Positions 23,634-36,151 of a DNA stretch of 64,000 bases are shown piece after piece. Position 1 is the stretch's first letter, and the number at the start of each line of letters is the position of its first letter. A program made the translations under genes and the position numbers. The notes under the pieces are model-generated. The model did no database searches. It saw nothing but the letters and a program-made list of their open reading frames with translations, and was not told the DNA's origin. This DNA is from Tragulus kanchil (lineage: Eukaryota; Chordata; Mammalia; Artiodactyla; Tragulidae), in assembly GCA_022376925.1 (NCBI GenBank), contig JAIOJX010000006.1, forward strand, positions 54,903,658-54,967,657, written 5' to 3'.

Positions 23634-25504
23634 GGTACTTTAGAAGGGGTTATTATTTGGAACAACTGGGTTAAAAGAGACAAGCTACTAGAGAAAGGAA
23701 GATTAGGTATAAACTTTCACAGATTAGTTATGAACTAGTGAATTGTGATATGCCATGCCATCTCAGTATATATGCTGATATTCTACCAAGTTCTGTGTAT
23801 TGCTAAATAATTATTTTCCTGCTTTATGATCATCTGATCCTCTTTTTAATATTTTTATCTCATTTATTTCTTCTGTAATCCTTGTTTTCTGACTCCACCT
23901 CACATTACTATTCTGTACTTAAAGACCTATAAACTATATATATATATATATACCCTTATGTGGCTTAGTATGCCTTTCTTAATTAAGCAATTTCCCTTCT
24001 TCTAGTTAATGAGATTTTTCATTTATTTTTAGACAGAGAGATAATTTCAGAAAACCAGGAATTCATCCCAAAACAGAGAATTTCTGGAGAAGAATCACCC
24101 CTTGAAATGATTATGACAAGACTGACTGAAAGTGGACATCCTCCTTTAGATGCCTGGAAAAGTGATGACTGGTTATATAGGAACCAACAGTGGGACATCA
24201 ACTTGCCACAAGAAGTTTTCAATCCTAATACAGTCTGCTCTGACGAAGGAAACTTTGAATATAATGAAAATAAGGTAAGCTTTGATGTTAAGTCAGTTAA
24301 CTCAATTTTTGATATGCAACAGGAATTCCTGTGAGAAAGGGTTCCCTAGAGTATGATCAGCTTGAAACTAATTTAAGTTAATTTAGACTCAGTAGGTAAG
24401 CAGTCTTCAGAAAAAAAGTGTGTTACCTCTAGAGTTCCTGACTCAAATGAGAGAAAACCCAACCTGATTCAGAACAGGTAAAGTTTTGAGTTCTGGGAAA
24501 TGCATAGAAAAATGTCTGAGCACTTCTAGAATCATGAGTGATTTTGAGCCCAGGATAAGGATAGTTTCCCTGCTGTCAAGTATTACAGCCTGCCTCTGTT
24601 AAATATAGGGACTAATTGCTGCTGTAAGGAAAATAAGGGCACTATGATTACAACTTTGCTTTTAGTTGGTTAATATATAGGGCCTATAAATTTAGACATG
24701 CTTTTGAAGAAATGATTAAATTGGTACTTTAGAAGGGGTTATTATTTGGAACAACTGGGTTAAAAGAGACAAGCTACTAGAGAAAGGAAGATTAGGTATA
24801 AACTTTCACAGATTAGTTATGAACTAGTGAATTGTGATATGCCATGCCATCTCAGTATATATGCTGATATTCTACCAAGTTCTGTGTATTGCTAAATAAT
24901 TATTTTCCTGCTTTATGATCATCTGATCCTCTTTTTAATATTTTTATCTCATTTATTTCTTCTGTAATCCTTGTTTTCTGACTCCACCTCACATTACTAT
25001 TCTGTACTTAAAGACCTATAAACTATATATATATATATATACCCTTATGTGGCTTAGTATGCCTTTCTTAATTAAGCAATTTCCCTTCTTCTAGTTAATG
25101 AGATTTTTCATTTATTTTTAGACAGAGAGATAATTTCAGAAAACCAGGAATTCATCCCAAAACAGAGAATTTCTGGAGAAGAATCACCCCTTGAAATGAT
25201 TATGACAAGACTGACTGAAAGTGGACATCCTCCTTTAGATGCCTGGAAAAGTGATGACTGGTTATATAGGAACCAACAGTGGGACATCAACTTGCCACAA
25301 GAAGTTTTCAATCCTAATACAGTCTGCTCTGACGAAGGAAACTTTGAATATAATGAAAATAAGGTAAGCTTTGATGTTAAGTCAGTTAACTCAATTTTTG
25401 ATATGCAACAGGGAATTCCTGTGAGAAAGGGTTCCCTAGAGTATGATCAGCTTGAAACTAATTTCGAAGTTAATTTAGACTCAGTAGGTAAGCAGTCTTC
25501 AGAA
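23361..25504 (+). repeat. Tandem near-identical pair 8
   Basis: Copy A 23361-24412, copy B 24451-25504, offset 1089-1092, 38 bp of filler. Includes the start of the ZNF215 finger exon, frameshifted in copy A. Bases 22284-22556, 23361-23633 and 24451-24723 make a triple. Confidence 0.95.
24033..24412 (+). pseudogene. ZNF215: Truncated, frameshifted duplicate of ZNF215 finger exon
   Basis: First copy of the start of the terminal ZNF215 exon, with acceptor and about 380 nt of coding sequence. Near its end it lacks one G (CAACAGGAATT against CAACAGGGAATT at about 25412) and, further on, a two-base CG. The frame therefore breaks and meets a stop at 24332-24334. It then runs into unrelated filler at 24413-24450. 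It has no fingers. The errors cluster in the last 100 nt before the junction, as at a low-quality contig end. Confidence 0.85.
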
Positions 25505-25990
25505 CATAACAAATGTGTGACTGCCTTGAGCCTGAGTATAGATACTCAGCACCCCAAAAGTCATACCACAGTGAATTCCTATGAATGTTATCAGTGTGGG
25601 AAGGCCTTCAGTCGCAGTTCATCCCTCATTCGACATCAGATCATTCACACAGGAGAGAGACCCTATAAATGTAGTGAATGTGGAAGATTCTTCAACCGAC
25701 GTACAAACCTTACTAAGCATCAAAAAATTCACACTGTAGCCAAAGCCTGGGAAGGCAATAAATATGAAAAAGCCCTCAATGAGCAAGAAGACAGTAATAA
25801 AAATCCAGGACTCCATTCTGCAGATAATCACTATGAATGTATTAAATGTGGAAAATCCTTTACCCGGAGCTCCTCACTTATTCGACATCAAGTGATTCAT
25901 ACAGGAGAGAAACCATTCAAATGTAAGGAATGTGAGAAAACCTTCAACAGGAGTTCATCGCTAATTAAACACCAAAAAATTCACACTTAA
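25122..25990 (+). CDS. ZNF215: ZNF215 terminal exon, four C2H2 fingers
   Basis: Terminal coding exon after a TTATTTTTAG acceptor. It joins in phase 1 (G+AC gives Asp) and ends with TAA at 25988-25990. It adds residues 240-528, for a total of 528 (human about 517). Fingers of the form C-x2-C-x12-H-x3-H lie at about 395-415, 423-443, 479-499 and 507-527. They form two pairs separated by a 35-residue spacer, and each pair is joined by a TGE(R/K)P linker. The protein ends two residues after the last His. The acidic N-terminal part (residues 240-390) has no recognised domain. All zinc ligands are intact. The 5' 383 nt also lie in tandem pair 23361-25504; this second copy is the complete one and reads through without a break. 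Confidence 0.93.
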
Positions 25991-28651
25991 GAGAAATTCT
26001 ATGGCAGAAACAGTGTGGAATTACCTTCAATCAGAGTACAAAACTTATTCACAGCCCATGAATTTATTCTGGAAAGTATCATGTGAGTATAGTATATGGA
26101 AGAAAACGTTTGTCAGAGATTATTCTTTAATTGCTATGACTGAATTAATACTGGAGGTAAATTGGGTTATTGGATACAAATCTGAGTGAGCTTTTCCAGG
26201 ATTTAAATGAAGTCATAAGGGTTTCGGAGTCAAAACACAGCAACATGGTAGTGTTTTTCTGTCATTATTCTGGTATCCATTACCATCATCTTTCCCTAGT
26301 TCATAAATGGAACCTATGGAATACTAACATTCACCTGATCTATTGATGAAGCAGATATTAGGGAGGAACCAAGCAATAACCTTGGAATTGACGTCTAATA
26401 AAACTCAAACTTTCAGTCTTTAAAAGAAGGTCACAAGAAACCAGAAGCTCATGAGAGTATAGAAGGACACTGCTAAGGACTCTAAATTAATGGCAAAGAC
26501 CACAGTGACAGTCAGTTGCTCCACCTCTGGTAACATCCTTGGATGTCCTGCTGCTGAGTGGAGACTGGAGTTGGAAGACAATTATCAGCTGCAGTGGTGC
26601 GTTGATATTGTTAATCTACATGTATTTTCAATATCTGCATGTTACTTGTTGGCATCCTGTTGGCATCTAGACTTGAGAGACATCCATAGCCCTAGGGCTG
26701 TCATTCATCCCAAACATTAAAAGATCAACAAAGTGTCCTAATATTCTATACTAGAACTGCCTCTTTCTTCTGTAAGCTACATCAGGATCCCAAAGGATTC
26801 TTGAACCAAGATTCTTATCTTAATCTGCCCCTAAAGAATCATACTGAAGACACACCCAATGAATGTTGATGGTGGCTTTTGTCAGAATTCATACCTTATC
26901 CAAAAGCAGAAAATGTATTCTAGAGTGAATTCCTCCCTATGATTTAATAAATGTTAAAATTATTCTATGTTCATTTATTTATCCTTTATACCACAAGTGA
27001 TTAAATTAAGACAAATCCTTATATAAGTAATTGATAGGATTCTCCACAAACTGCCTTCTATTTATATGAATTTCCTGAACAAAAGCAAAACACTCCAAAC
27101 ATAAGAAATGCTTGAGGTACACAGTTCAGTCACATGTTTAATATAATGTATTATGACATTCTCACTTTAGACATTCTGAGTCTAATAGTTCACCTTTTTA
27201 TAAGCTATTTTCTTTGGGGTAATTGAAAAATAAAAATACTATTTTCATTTTTATCAATGAGCTTTTCCAGGATTAAATGAATCATGAGGGTTTCGGAGTC
27301 AAAACACAGCAACATGGTAGTGTTTTTCTGTCATTATTCTGGTATCCATTACCATCATCTTTCCCTAGTTCATAAATGGAACCTATGGAATACTAACATT
27401 CACCTGATCTATTGATGAAGCAGATATTAGGGAGGAACCAAGCAATAACCTTGGAATTGACGTCTAATAAAACTCAAACTTTCAGTCTTTAAAAGAAGGT
27501 CACAAGAAACCAGAAGCTCATGAGAGTATAGAAGGACACTGCTAAGGACTCTAAATTAATGGCAAAGACCACAGTGACAGTCAGTTGCTCCACCTCTGGT
27601 AACATCCTTGGATGTCCTGCTGCTGAGTGGAGACTGGAGTTGGAAGACGATTATCAGCTGCAGTGGTGCGTTGATATTGTTAATCTACATGTATTTTCAA
27701 TATCTGCATTTGTTACTTGTTGGCATCCTGTTGGCATCTAGACTTGAGAGACATCCATAGCCCTAGGGCTGTCATTCATCCCAAACATTAAAAGATCAAC
27801 AAAGTGTCCTAATATTCTATACTAGAACTGCCTCTTTCTTCTGTAAGCTACATCAGGATCCCAAAGGATTCTTGAACCAAGATTCTTATCTTAATCTGCC
27901 CCTAAAGAATCATACTGAAGACACACCCAATGAATGTTGATGGTGGCTTTTGTCAGAATTCATACCTTATCCAAAAGCAGAAAATGTATTCTAGAGTGAA
28001 TTCCTCCCTATGATTTAATAAATGTTAAAATTATTCTATGTTCATTTATTTATCCTTTATACCACAAGTGATTAAATTAAGACAAATCCTTATATAAGTA
28101 ATTGATAGGATTCTCCACAAACTGCCTTCTATTTATATGAATTTCCTGAACAAAAGCAAAACACTCCAAACATAAGAAATGCTTGAGGTACACAGTTCAG
28201 TCACATGTTTAATATAATGTATTATGACATTCTCACTTTAGACATTCTGAGTCTAATAGTTCACCTTTTTATAAGCTATTTTCTTTGGGGTAATTGAAAA
28301 ATAAAAATACTATTTTCATTTTTTATCCTTTTTCTCAATAGCTAGGTATTTGGGCCTAAGTAAAATGCTTATTCTTTCTCCTAAATCTCTAAGCTTTCCA
28401 AAAAATAAAATGTATGTCTGCTGTTTACTAAGTTAAACATACTTAGCTTCAAAGAAAATCACAGATTTATTAAGTAAATTTAGATATACTACATACCTTA
28501 AAAAAGTACCTTGAATAAATAGGAAGATGGTTCTAGAGGAGATTATTGTAGAGATGTTGAACCTCCCCACAAGAAACTATTAAATTTTAATCAAATATTT
28601 CATTGGGAAGCTTTCTTTCACAAAGTGATACTAAGGTTTATTTTGTACAAG
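25991..28651. other. ZNF215 3' UTR candidate and downstream DNA
   Basis: Follows the ZNF215 stop. AATAAA motifs near 26947 and 27228 could end the mRNA. Most of it is tandem pair 9. Small ORFs here lack domains. From 28328 to 28651 I see nothing. Confidence 0.45.
26188..28327 (+). repeat. Tandem near-identical pair 9
   Basis: Copy A 26188-27255, copy B 27259-28327, offset 1069-1071. Differences cluster within the first 30 bp of copy B. Lies just past the ZNF215 stop, so it would duplicate part of the 3' UTR. Confidence 0.95.
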
Positions 28652-29373
28652 TGTTACCAAGTCCAAGTTAAGTCTGCTCACCACAGGACAGGCCAATGAA
28701 TCCAAGAGACGAGGTGTTGAGGCAAAGAAAATGACTTTATTCGGAAAGCAGCTGATCGAGAAGGTAGCAGGCTAGCACCTCGAAGTAAACCATCTTATTT
28801 AGGTTTGTATGCCAGGTTATTTTGTAGATGAGAGATGGGGAGCCGGGGGAGGTGAGGAAGCAAAGCAAAAAGACCACTGATCTTGCAAACATCTCCTAGA
28901 ATGGCAAGCCTCAGGCAGGGGAAGTGTTAACTTCTCTCTTCTTGCTATCTACAGGTGGACAGGATTTTTGAACAAAGCCAAGTTACTTCACAGTCCAGCA
29001 GAGGGGCAGGGTCCTTGAGGCAAGCCATTAAGTATGATTAATAATCCACTTTGCAGTGCACGGGGTGCCGGTTCAATCCCTGGCGTAGGAAGATCCTATG
29101 TGCAGCAAAGCAGCTGGACTGGTGTGTCCAATTACAAGCCAGCACTCTGGAGTGCATGCACCCAGAGCCAGTGCTCTGCCACAAGAGAGGCCACTGTAAT
29201 GGGAGGCCCACACAGGCCAAAGAATAAAGATGGATGAAGATAAATAAATAAAAGACCAATAAAAGAGGCCAAAATTTAAGAAAAAAAAGAGTATGATTAT
29301 AATGATATTAGCAAAGGAAAGCAAGTCAAATAGTTTGCAACATGGAGCCAGAATTGATTTTCTCCCTGCAACA
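28652..29373 (-). mobile_element. Endogenous retrovirus LTR split by a SINE
   Basis: On the - strand it runs from TGTTGCAGGGAGAA to TTGGTAACA, i.e. TG...CA ends. AATAAAGTCATTTTC lies about 90 bp before the 3' end, as expected for a polyadenylation site ahead of U5. About 470 bp is LTR; the rest is a CHR-type SINE inserted near 29038-29283. A related LTR in the same orientation starts 312 bp further on. No coding region of a provirus is seen. No clear target-site duplication was found. Confidence 0.7.
29038..29283 (+). mobile_element. CHR-type SINE inside the first LTR
   Basis: CCACTTTGCAGTGCACGGGG, GGTTCAATCCCTGGCG, GGGAGGCCCACACAGGCC and an A-rich tail. The head is slightly truncated. It interrupts the LTR at 28652-29373, so it is younger than that LTR. 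Confidence 0.8.
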
Positions 29374-29684
29374 GAAGTAACAAGTTAAAATAACTATGCA
29401 CCTTTTATAAAGGGGGTAATAATAGGAGCCTTAGTTACATAGCATGGTACTAACCTAGGAATTGAAATCTCTGGAACAGATTTTAACTAGACCTAGATGT
29501 TTGTAAGAATTTAGCATATCATAAAATACCACTTCACTCTGGTATGGAAAAAACTAATATTACATTTATATCAGGCAGATACATTAATTAAATGAATATA
29601 TAATATAGATTGATATTTATTAAAAGTAAAAATTAAAGGTTGAACATCAGTGAAAAAAGTTAACTGTAAATTCATGAAAAAAAG

Positions 29685-30139
29685 TGTTACCAAGTCCAAG
29701 CTCGCTCTGCTCGCTGCACAGCAGGCCAATGAATCTGACAGATGAGGTTGTTGAGGCAAGGAAAATGACTATTCAGAAAGCAGCTGACTGAGGAGACGGC
29801 AAGCTAGCACCTTGAAATAAACCATCTTGTTGGGGTTTGGATGCCAGGTTATTTTATAGATCAGAGATAGGGGGAGGTGAGGAAGCAAAGCAAAAAGGCC
29901 ATTATTCTTGCAAACATCTCCTAGAAGGGTAAGCCTCAGGCAGGGGAAGTATTAACTTCTCCCTTTCTGCCCTCTTGAACAGGATTCTTGAACAGAGGCA
30001 TTTTACTTTAAGAGTCAGGCAGAGGGGCAAGGTTCTCAAGGCAAGCCATTAAGTATGATTATAATAATAAAAGCAACAGAAAGCAAGTCATAGAAACAGT
30101 TTTCAACATGGAGCCAGAATTGGTGTTCTCCCTGCAACA
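29685..30139 (-). mobile_element. Second related LTR
   Basis: A 455-bp relative of the LTR at 28652, in the same orientation and with the same TG...CA ends. It differs by scattered substitutions and indels, so this is a genuinely diverged copy, unlike the near-identical tandem pairs. The 312 bp between the two LTRs shows no recognisable gag, pol or env sequence, so these are two solo LTRs or a heavily deleted provirus. Its last 229 bp recur at 31021-31249 through tandem duplication. Confidence 0.68.
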
Positions 30140-30411
30140 ATAGCCAATAAGGAAGAAATACTGTTTTCACTACTAATACAAACATAACATTTGGTGCTCA
30201 TAACATATAAAAGGAATAATAAAGCTTAATTTTAATAAGATTGTCAAGAAATGGCAAGTAACAACCACGAACTGCAGTGTAAATAATTACTACCTTTCTG
30301 GAGAGCCAACTTGACAACCTGTATGAAGAAGCTTTATGCACTCTGTCTGTGGAGTGTGCTTTCTCTGAATCTGAATAAATCCATTTCTTACCTAAAAAAA
30401 AAGATACACCA

Positions 30412-30670
30412 GAGCTTCCCTGGCCAGTGGGTAAGAACACTGCCTTGCAGTGCAAGGGGCACCGGTTCAGTCCCTGGCCTGGGAAGATCCCATGTGCTGC
30501 GAAGTGGCTGGACCAATGTGTCCAACTACCGAGCTGGAGCTCTGGAGCGCATGCGCCCAGAGCCAGTGCTCTGCAGCGGAGAGAGACCACAGTGATGGGA
30601 GGCCCACACAGGCCAAAAAGAACAAAGATAAAGAAATGAAATACCAATAGAAGTGGCCAAAAAAAAAAAG
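30412..30670 (+). mobile_element. CHR-type SINE (copy 1)
   Basis: GCTTCCCTGGCCAGTGGG head, CGGTTCAGTCCCTGGCC, GCGCATGCGCCCAGAGCC, GGGAGGCCCACACAGGCC and a poly-A at the end. Repeated at 31522-31780. Confidence 0.84.
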
Positions 30671-31521
30671 ACTACACCATCAGGAGTTAACAGATCTGGA
30701 GTTAAGGATTCCGGAACCTAAGGAATGCATGAGTTTCCCCAGAGGGCAGACAGCACTGCATCACAATCTACCATAGGAAAGCACAGAAGAGTTTCGGAAA
30801 GGAGCAGACAGTCAGCCTACAAAGGGAGGGAGTAATTGCAGAGCTCAACCTGCAAAAAACAAGTATGATTCAAGAACCACCCAACTTTGCAATAGCATCA
30901 GCAGCAAACAGTCACTAAGGGACTAGGTCAGAGATGAGCTAGGAACAAAGTGAGCACATCATTCAGACTGTCTTACATCTACTTAAACATTCATTAAGTA
31001 CTTGTCCATCTGCTTCATATCAAACATCTCCTAGAAGGGTAAGCCTCAGGCAGGGGAAGTATTAACTTCTCCCTTTCTGCCCTCTTGAACAGGATTCTTG
31101 AACAGAGGCATTTTACTTTAAGAGTCAGGCAGAGGGGCAAGGTTCTCAAGGCAAGCCATTAAGTATGATTATAATAATAAAAGCAACAGAAAGCAAGTCA
31201 TAGAAACAGTTTTCAACATGGAGCCAGAATTGGTGTTCTCCCTGCAACAATAGCCAATAAGGAAGAAATACTGTTTTCACTACTAATACAAACATAACAT
31301 TTGGTGCTCATAACATATAAAAGGAATAATAAAGCTTAATTTTAATAAGATTGTCAAGAAATGGCAAGTAACAACCACGAACTGCAGTGTAAATAATTAC
31401 TACCTTTCTGGAGAGCCAACTTGACAACCTGTATGAAGAAGCTTTATGCACTCTGTCTGTGGAGTGTGCTTTCTCTGAATCTGAATAAATCCATTTCTTA
31501 CCTAAAAAAAAAGATACACCA

Positions 31522-31780
31522 GAGCTTCCCTGGCCAGTGGGTAAGAACACTGCCTTGCAGTGCAAGGGGCACCGGTTCAGTCCCTGGCCTGGGAAGATCC
31601 CATGTGCTGCGAAGTGGCTGGACCAATGTGTCCAACTACCGAGCTGGAGCTCTGGAGCGCATGCGCCCAGAGCCAGTGCTCTGCAGCGGAGAGAGACCAC
31701 AGTGATGGGAGGCCCACACAGGCCAAAAAGAACAAAGATAAAGAAATGAAATACCAATAGAAGTGGCCAAAAAAAAAAAG
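31522..31780 (+). mobile_element. CHR-type SINE (copy 2)
   Basis: Identical to the element at 30412, offset by 1110 bp in tandem pair 29911-32131. Confidence 0.82.
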
Positions 31781-32424
31781 ACTACACCATCAGGAGTTAA
31801 CAGATCTGGAGTTAAGGATTCCGGAACCTAAGGAATGCATGAGTTTCCCCAGAGGGCAGACAGCACTGCATCACAATCTACCATAGGAAAGCACAGAAGA
31901 GTTTCGGAAAGGAGCAGACAGTCAGCCTACAAAGGGAGGGAGTAATTGCAGAGCTCAACCTGCAAAAAACAAGTATGATTCAAGAACCACCCAACTTTGC
32001 AATAGCATCAGCAGCAAACAGTCACTAAGGGACTAGGTCAGAGATGAGCTAGGAACAAAGTGAGCACATCATTCAGACTGTCTTACATCTACTTAAACAT
32101 AACACTAAGTACTTGTCCATCTGCTTCATATTTAGGGAGTTGTGATCAGGTTGTCATTGGCTCATATTCCTCTGGATCAGAACACTGATAACTCCTACCT
32201 TCCTATATCTTCTTGCTGTAATAATGACTCTTTGCCTCTAACACATGCCCACCATCTGTCATCTGCCACTCTTGAATTATGTGATTACCATTAAGATCAA
32301 GAAACCCATTGCCACTGCAGCAATTTTCACCATCATCTTCAGCCTACACAAAACAGACACAGCAAAGGTCTTCTAGAGTGTCTTTGCCCCTTTTTCAAAA
32401 CATCCCTTATCTCTGGAGAAGAGC

Positions 32425-32632
32425 TGTGCTCTGTGGTTGCTTAGTCGGGTCTGACACTTTGTGACTCCGTGAATTGCAGCCCAGCAGGCTCCTCTGTCCA
32501 TGGGGATTCTCCAGGCCATTATACTAGAGTGGGTTGCCATGCTCTCCTCCAGGGGATCTTCCCAATCCAGGGATCAAACCCAGGTCTCCCATGTTGCAGG
32601 CAGATTCTTTACCATTGAGCCACCAGGGAAGT
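32425..32632 (-). mobile_element. Bov-tA SINE
   Basis: Reverse Bov-tA: GGTTGCTTAGTCGGGTCTG, CTCCTCTGTCCATGGGG, ATTGAGCCACCAGGGAAG. The tandem copy at 33633-33724 holds only its last 90 bp, as pair 32537-34719 starts inside the SINE. Confidence 0.86.
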
Positions 32633-32790
32633 AATAATAAATCATGCCAGTATCCCATCAACCTATACCTCTGAAACTGTTCTCTATGGTATTTGAGAAG
32701 TTATTAGAAGTAGGCCAAGTTTGATTCCAGGTTTTAATTAGCCAGTTAAACAGAATAGGTTGCTGTTTCTTGTGTCTAAAGCAACATTAA

Positions 32791-33063
32791 GGGGCTTCCC
32801 TGGTGGCCCAGTGGGTAAAGAGTCCACCTTGCAGTGCAAGGGGCACTGGTTCGATCCCTGGCCCAGGATGATCCCACGTGCTGTGGAGAGGCTGGACCAG
32901 TGTGTCCACTTATGAGTAGGCGTTCTGCAGTGCACGTTCTCAGAGCCGGTGCTCAGCAGTGAGAGAGGCCACTCCAATGGGAGGCCCACACAGTCCAAAG
33001 AATAAAGATGAATGAAAATAAATAAATAAAAGACCAATAAAAGAGGCCAAAATTTAAAAAATA
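32791..33063 (+). mobile_element. CHR-type SINE (copy 1)
   Basis: GGCTTCCCTGGTGGCCCAG head, GGTTCGATCCCTGGCCCAG, GGGAGGCCCACACAGTCC and tail AAATAAATAAATAAAAG. Repeated at 33885-34157 with one G-to-A change. Confidence 0.87.
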
Positions 33064-33884
33064 AAGCAACTAAACTCCAGGTCACAGATGTTTGCACCCA
33101 CGAGAATGAATTCAACCCAAATATAACTTAGGTTTGGTTCATCTTAGAATCTACTCCCACATTTGCTTTCCTGGCTCTTGCTAATAGAATTACTGAGGTC
33201 TTATAACTCTTACAGTGCTAATAGGTATCTCCTCCAGGAGCAGGAATGCACATTTTTTCTTTCAGGGCTAAGTTGGGATCTATACCTCATTATGGCCCTG
33301 GAGCCAGTGACGGTGGTGAGAGTGACTACTGGAGAGATTTGATATCAGCTTGTGAGGCAAATGTTCCTGTTGTAGTCAGGAGTAAGCTTGAATGGAGTGG
33401 AAGTCCCACACCACAAATAAGTAGATAAGGAATACTGCTGTCATTGAAGAGTACTTCAGAGGAATGGGGCAGCCATGTTCTTAGCCTCATCAGTGTCTGC
33501 TCAAGTGCCTGTCCATTTTTCTTCACCAGTTTTCTTACCAAGTTATGAATTCAATTGGTGCTGCAAGTCCGTAACCATTTCAGTCAGAGAGAGTGGGGTT
33601 CAGTCCTTAGCCATGTTTGCCTTTCTAGGGGTCCATGCTCTCCTCCAGGATCTTCCCAATCCAGGGATCAAACCCCTGTCTCCCATGTTGCAGGCAGATT
33701 CTTTACCATTGAGCCACCAGGGAAGTAATAATAAATCATGCCAGTATCCCATCAACCTATACCTCTGAAACTGTTCTCTATGGTATTTGAGAAGTTATTA
33801 GAAGTAGGCCAAGTTTGATTCCAGGTTTTAATTAGCCAGTTAAACAGAATAGGTTGCTGTTTCTTGTGTCTAAAGCAACATTAA

Positions 33885-34157
33885 GGGGCTTCCCTGGTGG
33901 CCCAGTGGGTAAAGAGTCCACCTTGCAGTGCAAGGGGCACTGGTTCGATCCCTGGCCCAGGATGATCCCACGTGCTGTGGAGAGGCTGAACCAGTGTGTC
34001 CACTTATGAGTAGGCGTTCTGCAGTGCACGTTCTCAGAGCCGGTGCTCAGCAGTGAGAGAGGCCACTCCAATGGGAGGCCCACACAGTCCAAAGAATAAA
34101 GATGAATGAAAATAAATAAATAAAAGACCAATAAAAGAGGCCAAAATTTAAAAAATA
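33885..34157 (+). mobile_element. CHR-type SINE (copy 2)
   Basis: Same element as at 32791, in the second half of tandem pair 32537-34719. Confidence 0.85.
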
Positions 34158-34959
34158 AAGCAACTAAACTCCAGGTCACAGATGTTTGCACCCACGAGAA
34201 TGAATTCAACCCAAATATAACTTAGGTTTGGTTCATCTTAGAATCTACTCCCACATTTGCTTTCCTGGCTCTTGCTAATAGAATTACTGAGGTCTTATAA
34301 CTCTTACAGTGCTAATAGGTATCTCCTCCAGGAGCAGGAATGCACATTTTTTCTTTCAGGGCTAAGTTGGGATCTATACCTCATTATGGCCCTGGAGCCA
34401 GTGACGGTGGTGAGAGTGACTACTGGAGAGATTTGATATCAGCTTGTGAGGCAAATGTTCCTGTTGTAGTCAGGAGTAAGCTTGAATGGAGTGGAAGTCC
34501 CACACCACAAATAAGTAGATAAGGAATACTGCTGTCATTGAAGAGTACTTCAGAGGAATGGGGCAGCCATGTTCTTAGCCTCATCAGTGTCTGCTCAAGT
34601 GCCTGTCCATTTTTCTTCACCAGTTTTCTTACCAAGTTATGAATTCAATTGGTGCTGCAAGTCCGTAACCATTTCAGTCAGAGAGAGTGGGGTTCAGTCC
34701 TTAGCCATGTTTGCCTTTCAATTGTTGAAAATCAGAATCTACTTCAAAACTGCCATAGAGGCCTTCTGGTGATCCTCCTCTGGTTCTTAATTGTAGGATC
34801 ACAGCTCTTGGTTGTTCTCGTTCTCTGTGTTTATTCTCTAAGGTGACAGAAAATCCAGATGGTTCCAAATCTTTAAAATCATTATTTTCACCATAGCAAC
34901 TGAATGCCATGGCCACTTGATCTCTCAACACCTTGCCCTCTACCTGCACTTTTTTTTTT

Positions 34960-35117
34960 TTGAAGACTCTTTTTTTTTTTTTTTTAATTTATTTATTTGG
35001 CTGCTCTGGGTCTTAGTCGCTGCATGTGGGATCTAGTTCCCTGACCAGGGCTTGAACCCAGGCCCTATTGCATTGGGAGCACAGAGTTGTAACCACTGGA
35101 CCACCAGGGAAGTCCCA
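34960..35117 (-). mobile_element. Short CHR-type SINE (copy 1)
   Basis: T-rich head, TTTATTTGGCTGCTCTGGG, GACCAGGGCTTGAACCC, ending CCACCAGGGAAGTCCC. Repeated at 35994-36151. Confidence 0.8.
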
Positions 35118-35993
35118 CTACCTGCACTTTTATTTAATCGTACCACTATTGATAATTGGAGAAGTCTCTATGCCCTAAAATTACTTTTCTGCCCAGCAAG
35201 GAGGTCATCCCTCTGCTGCTGCCAGCAATCCAATCCTGAATTCCATTCAGAGGAAATTTTCTACAACCACTTGGTCCCAGTAAGTATTTCAGTCTGGATT
35301 CCAGCAGCAAACAGATTCTTATTTTAGCATAATTTGATAATGGTTATACATTATAGGACTATTTAGGAGGTGTGGGCAGAAGTTTAGGGAAACCACTAGA
35401 AAGGCAGGAGTATTCCAGTGGTAGTAACAAGGGGATGTTTTATCCTTAGGCCCAAAGAGGAAGGAGTTGTCACCAAAAACTAGAAGGAGAAGGTCACGTA
35501 AAGAAGGCACTTCGGTAAGAACTGTGAAACTAGATCTAGAAAAGTAGACAGAATTAACCCTTCAGTCTGTCAGGGCTCTCCACTGGCCAAGCCTAGTCAA
35601 AGCCAGAGTGCTTGGGAAGCCTATTGATACAGTCCATTTAGATCAGTCTCCCAGTATTGGAGAAGGATAATGGATTTAGAAAGACAAATGGAAGATATCC
35701 AAGCTCTCCTTGGACTGGTTTCTGTACCCAGTAAGATTATCTATCCGATAAATAAAAGTGTTTTGTTAGTTTTGAGATATAGTTGACATATAACATTAGC
35801 TTCTAGTATACAATGTAATGATTCATTATTTGTATATATTGTGAAGTGATCATCACAAGCAATCTAATTAACATTTGCCATCACGTTACAATTTTTTTAT
35901 AATGAGAACATTTAAAATTTACTGTCTTAGCAACTGAATGCCATGGCCAGTTGATCTCTCAACACCTTGCCCTCTACCTGCACTTTTTTTTTT

Positions 35994-36151
35994 TTGAAGA
36001 CTCTTTTTTTTTTTTTTTTAATTTATTTATTTGGCTGCTCTGGGTCTTAGTCGCTGCATGTGGGATCTAGTTCCCTGACCAGGGCTTGAACCCAGGCCCT
36101 ATTGCATTGGGAGCACAGAGTTGTAACCACTGGACCACCAGGGAAGTCCCA
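35994..36151 (-). mobile_element. Short CHR-type SINE (copy 2)
   Basis: Identical to the element at 34960, offset by 1034 bp in tandem pair 34894-36963. Confidence 0.78.

Larger units (their letters stand above)
29911..32131 (+). repeat. Tandem near-identical pair 10
   Basis: Copy A 29911-31020, copy B 31021-32131, offset 1110, no filler. Includes the tail of the second LTR and a CHR-type SINE. A small block mismatch lies about 30 bp before the copy ends. Confidence 0.95.
32537..34719 (+). repeat. Tandem near-identical pair 11
   Basis: Copy A 32537-33625, copy B 33633-34719, offset 1094-1096. Copy B starts inside a Bov-tA and has a two-base loss and a two-base change within its first 60 bp. 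Confidence 0.95.

Noticed and set aside
23936..23953. (TA)n run as a regulatory element (again at 25025-25041)
   Set aside because: Ordinary short microsatellite, doubled by tandem pair 8.
26490..26720. Small ORF downstream of the ZNF215 stop (again at 27559)
   Set aside because: The two copies differ in frame after a small indel, no domain; probably 3' UTR.
29374..29684. Retroviral coding remnant between the two LTRs
   Set aside because: No recognisable gag, pol or env motif in either direction; the stretch is short and AT-rich.
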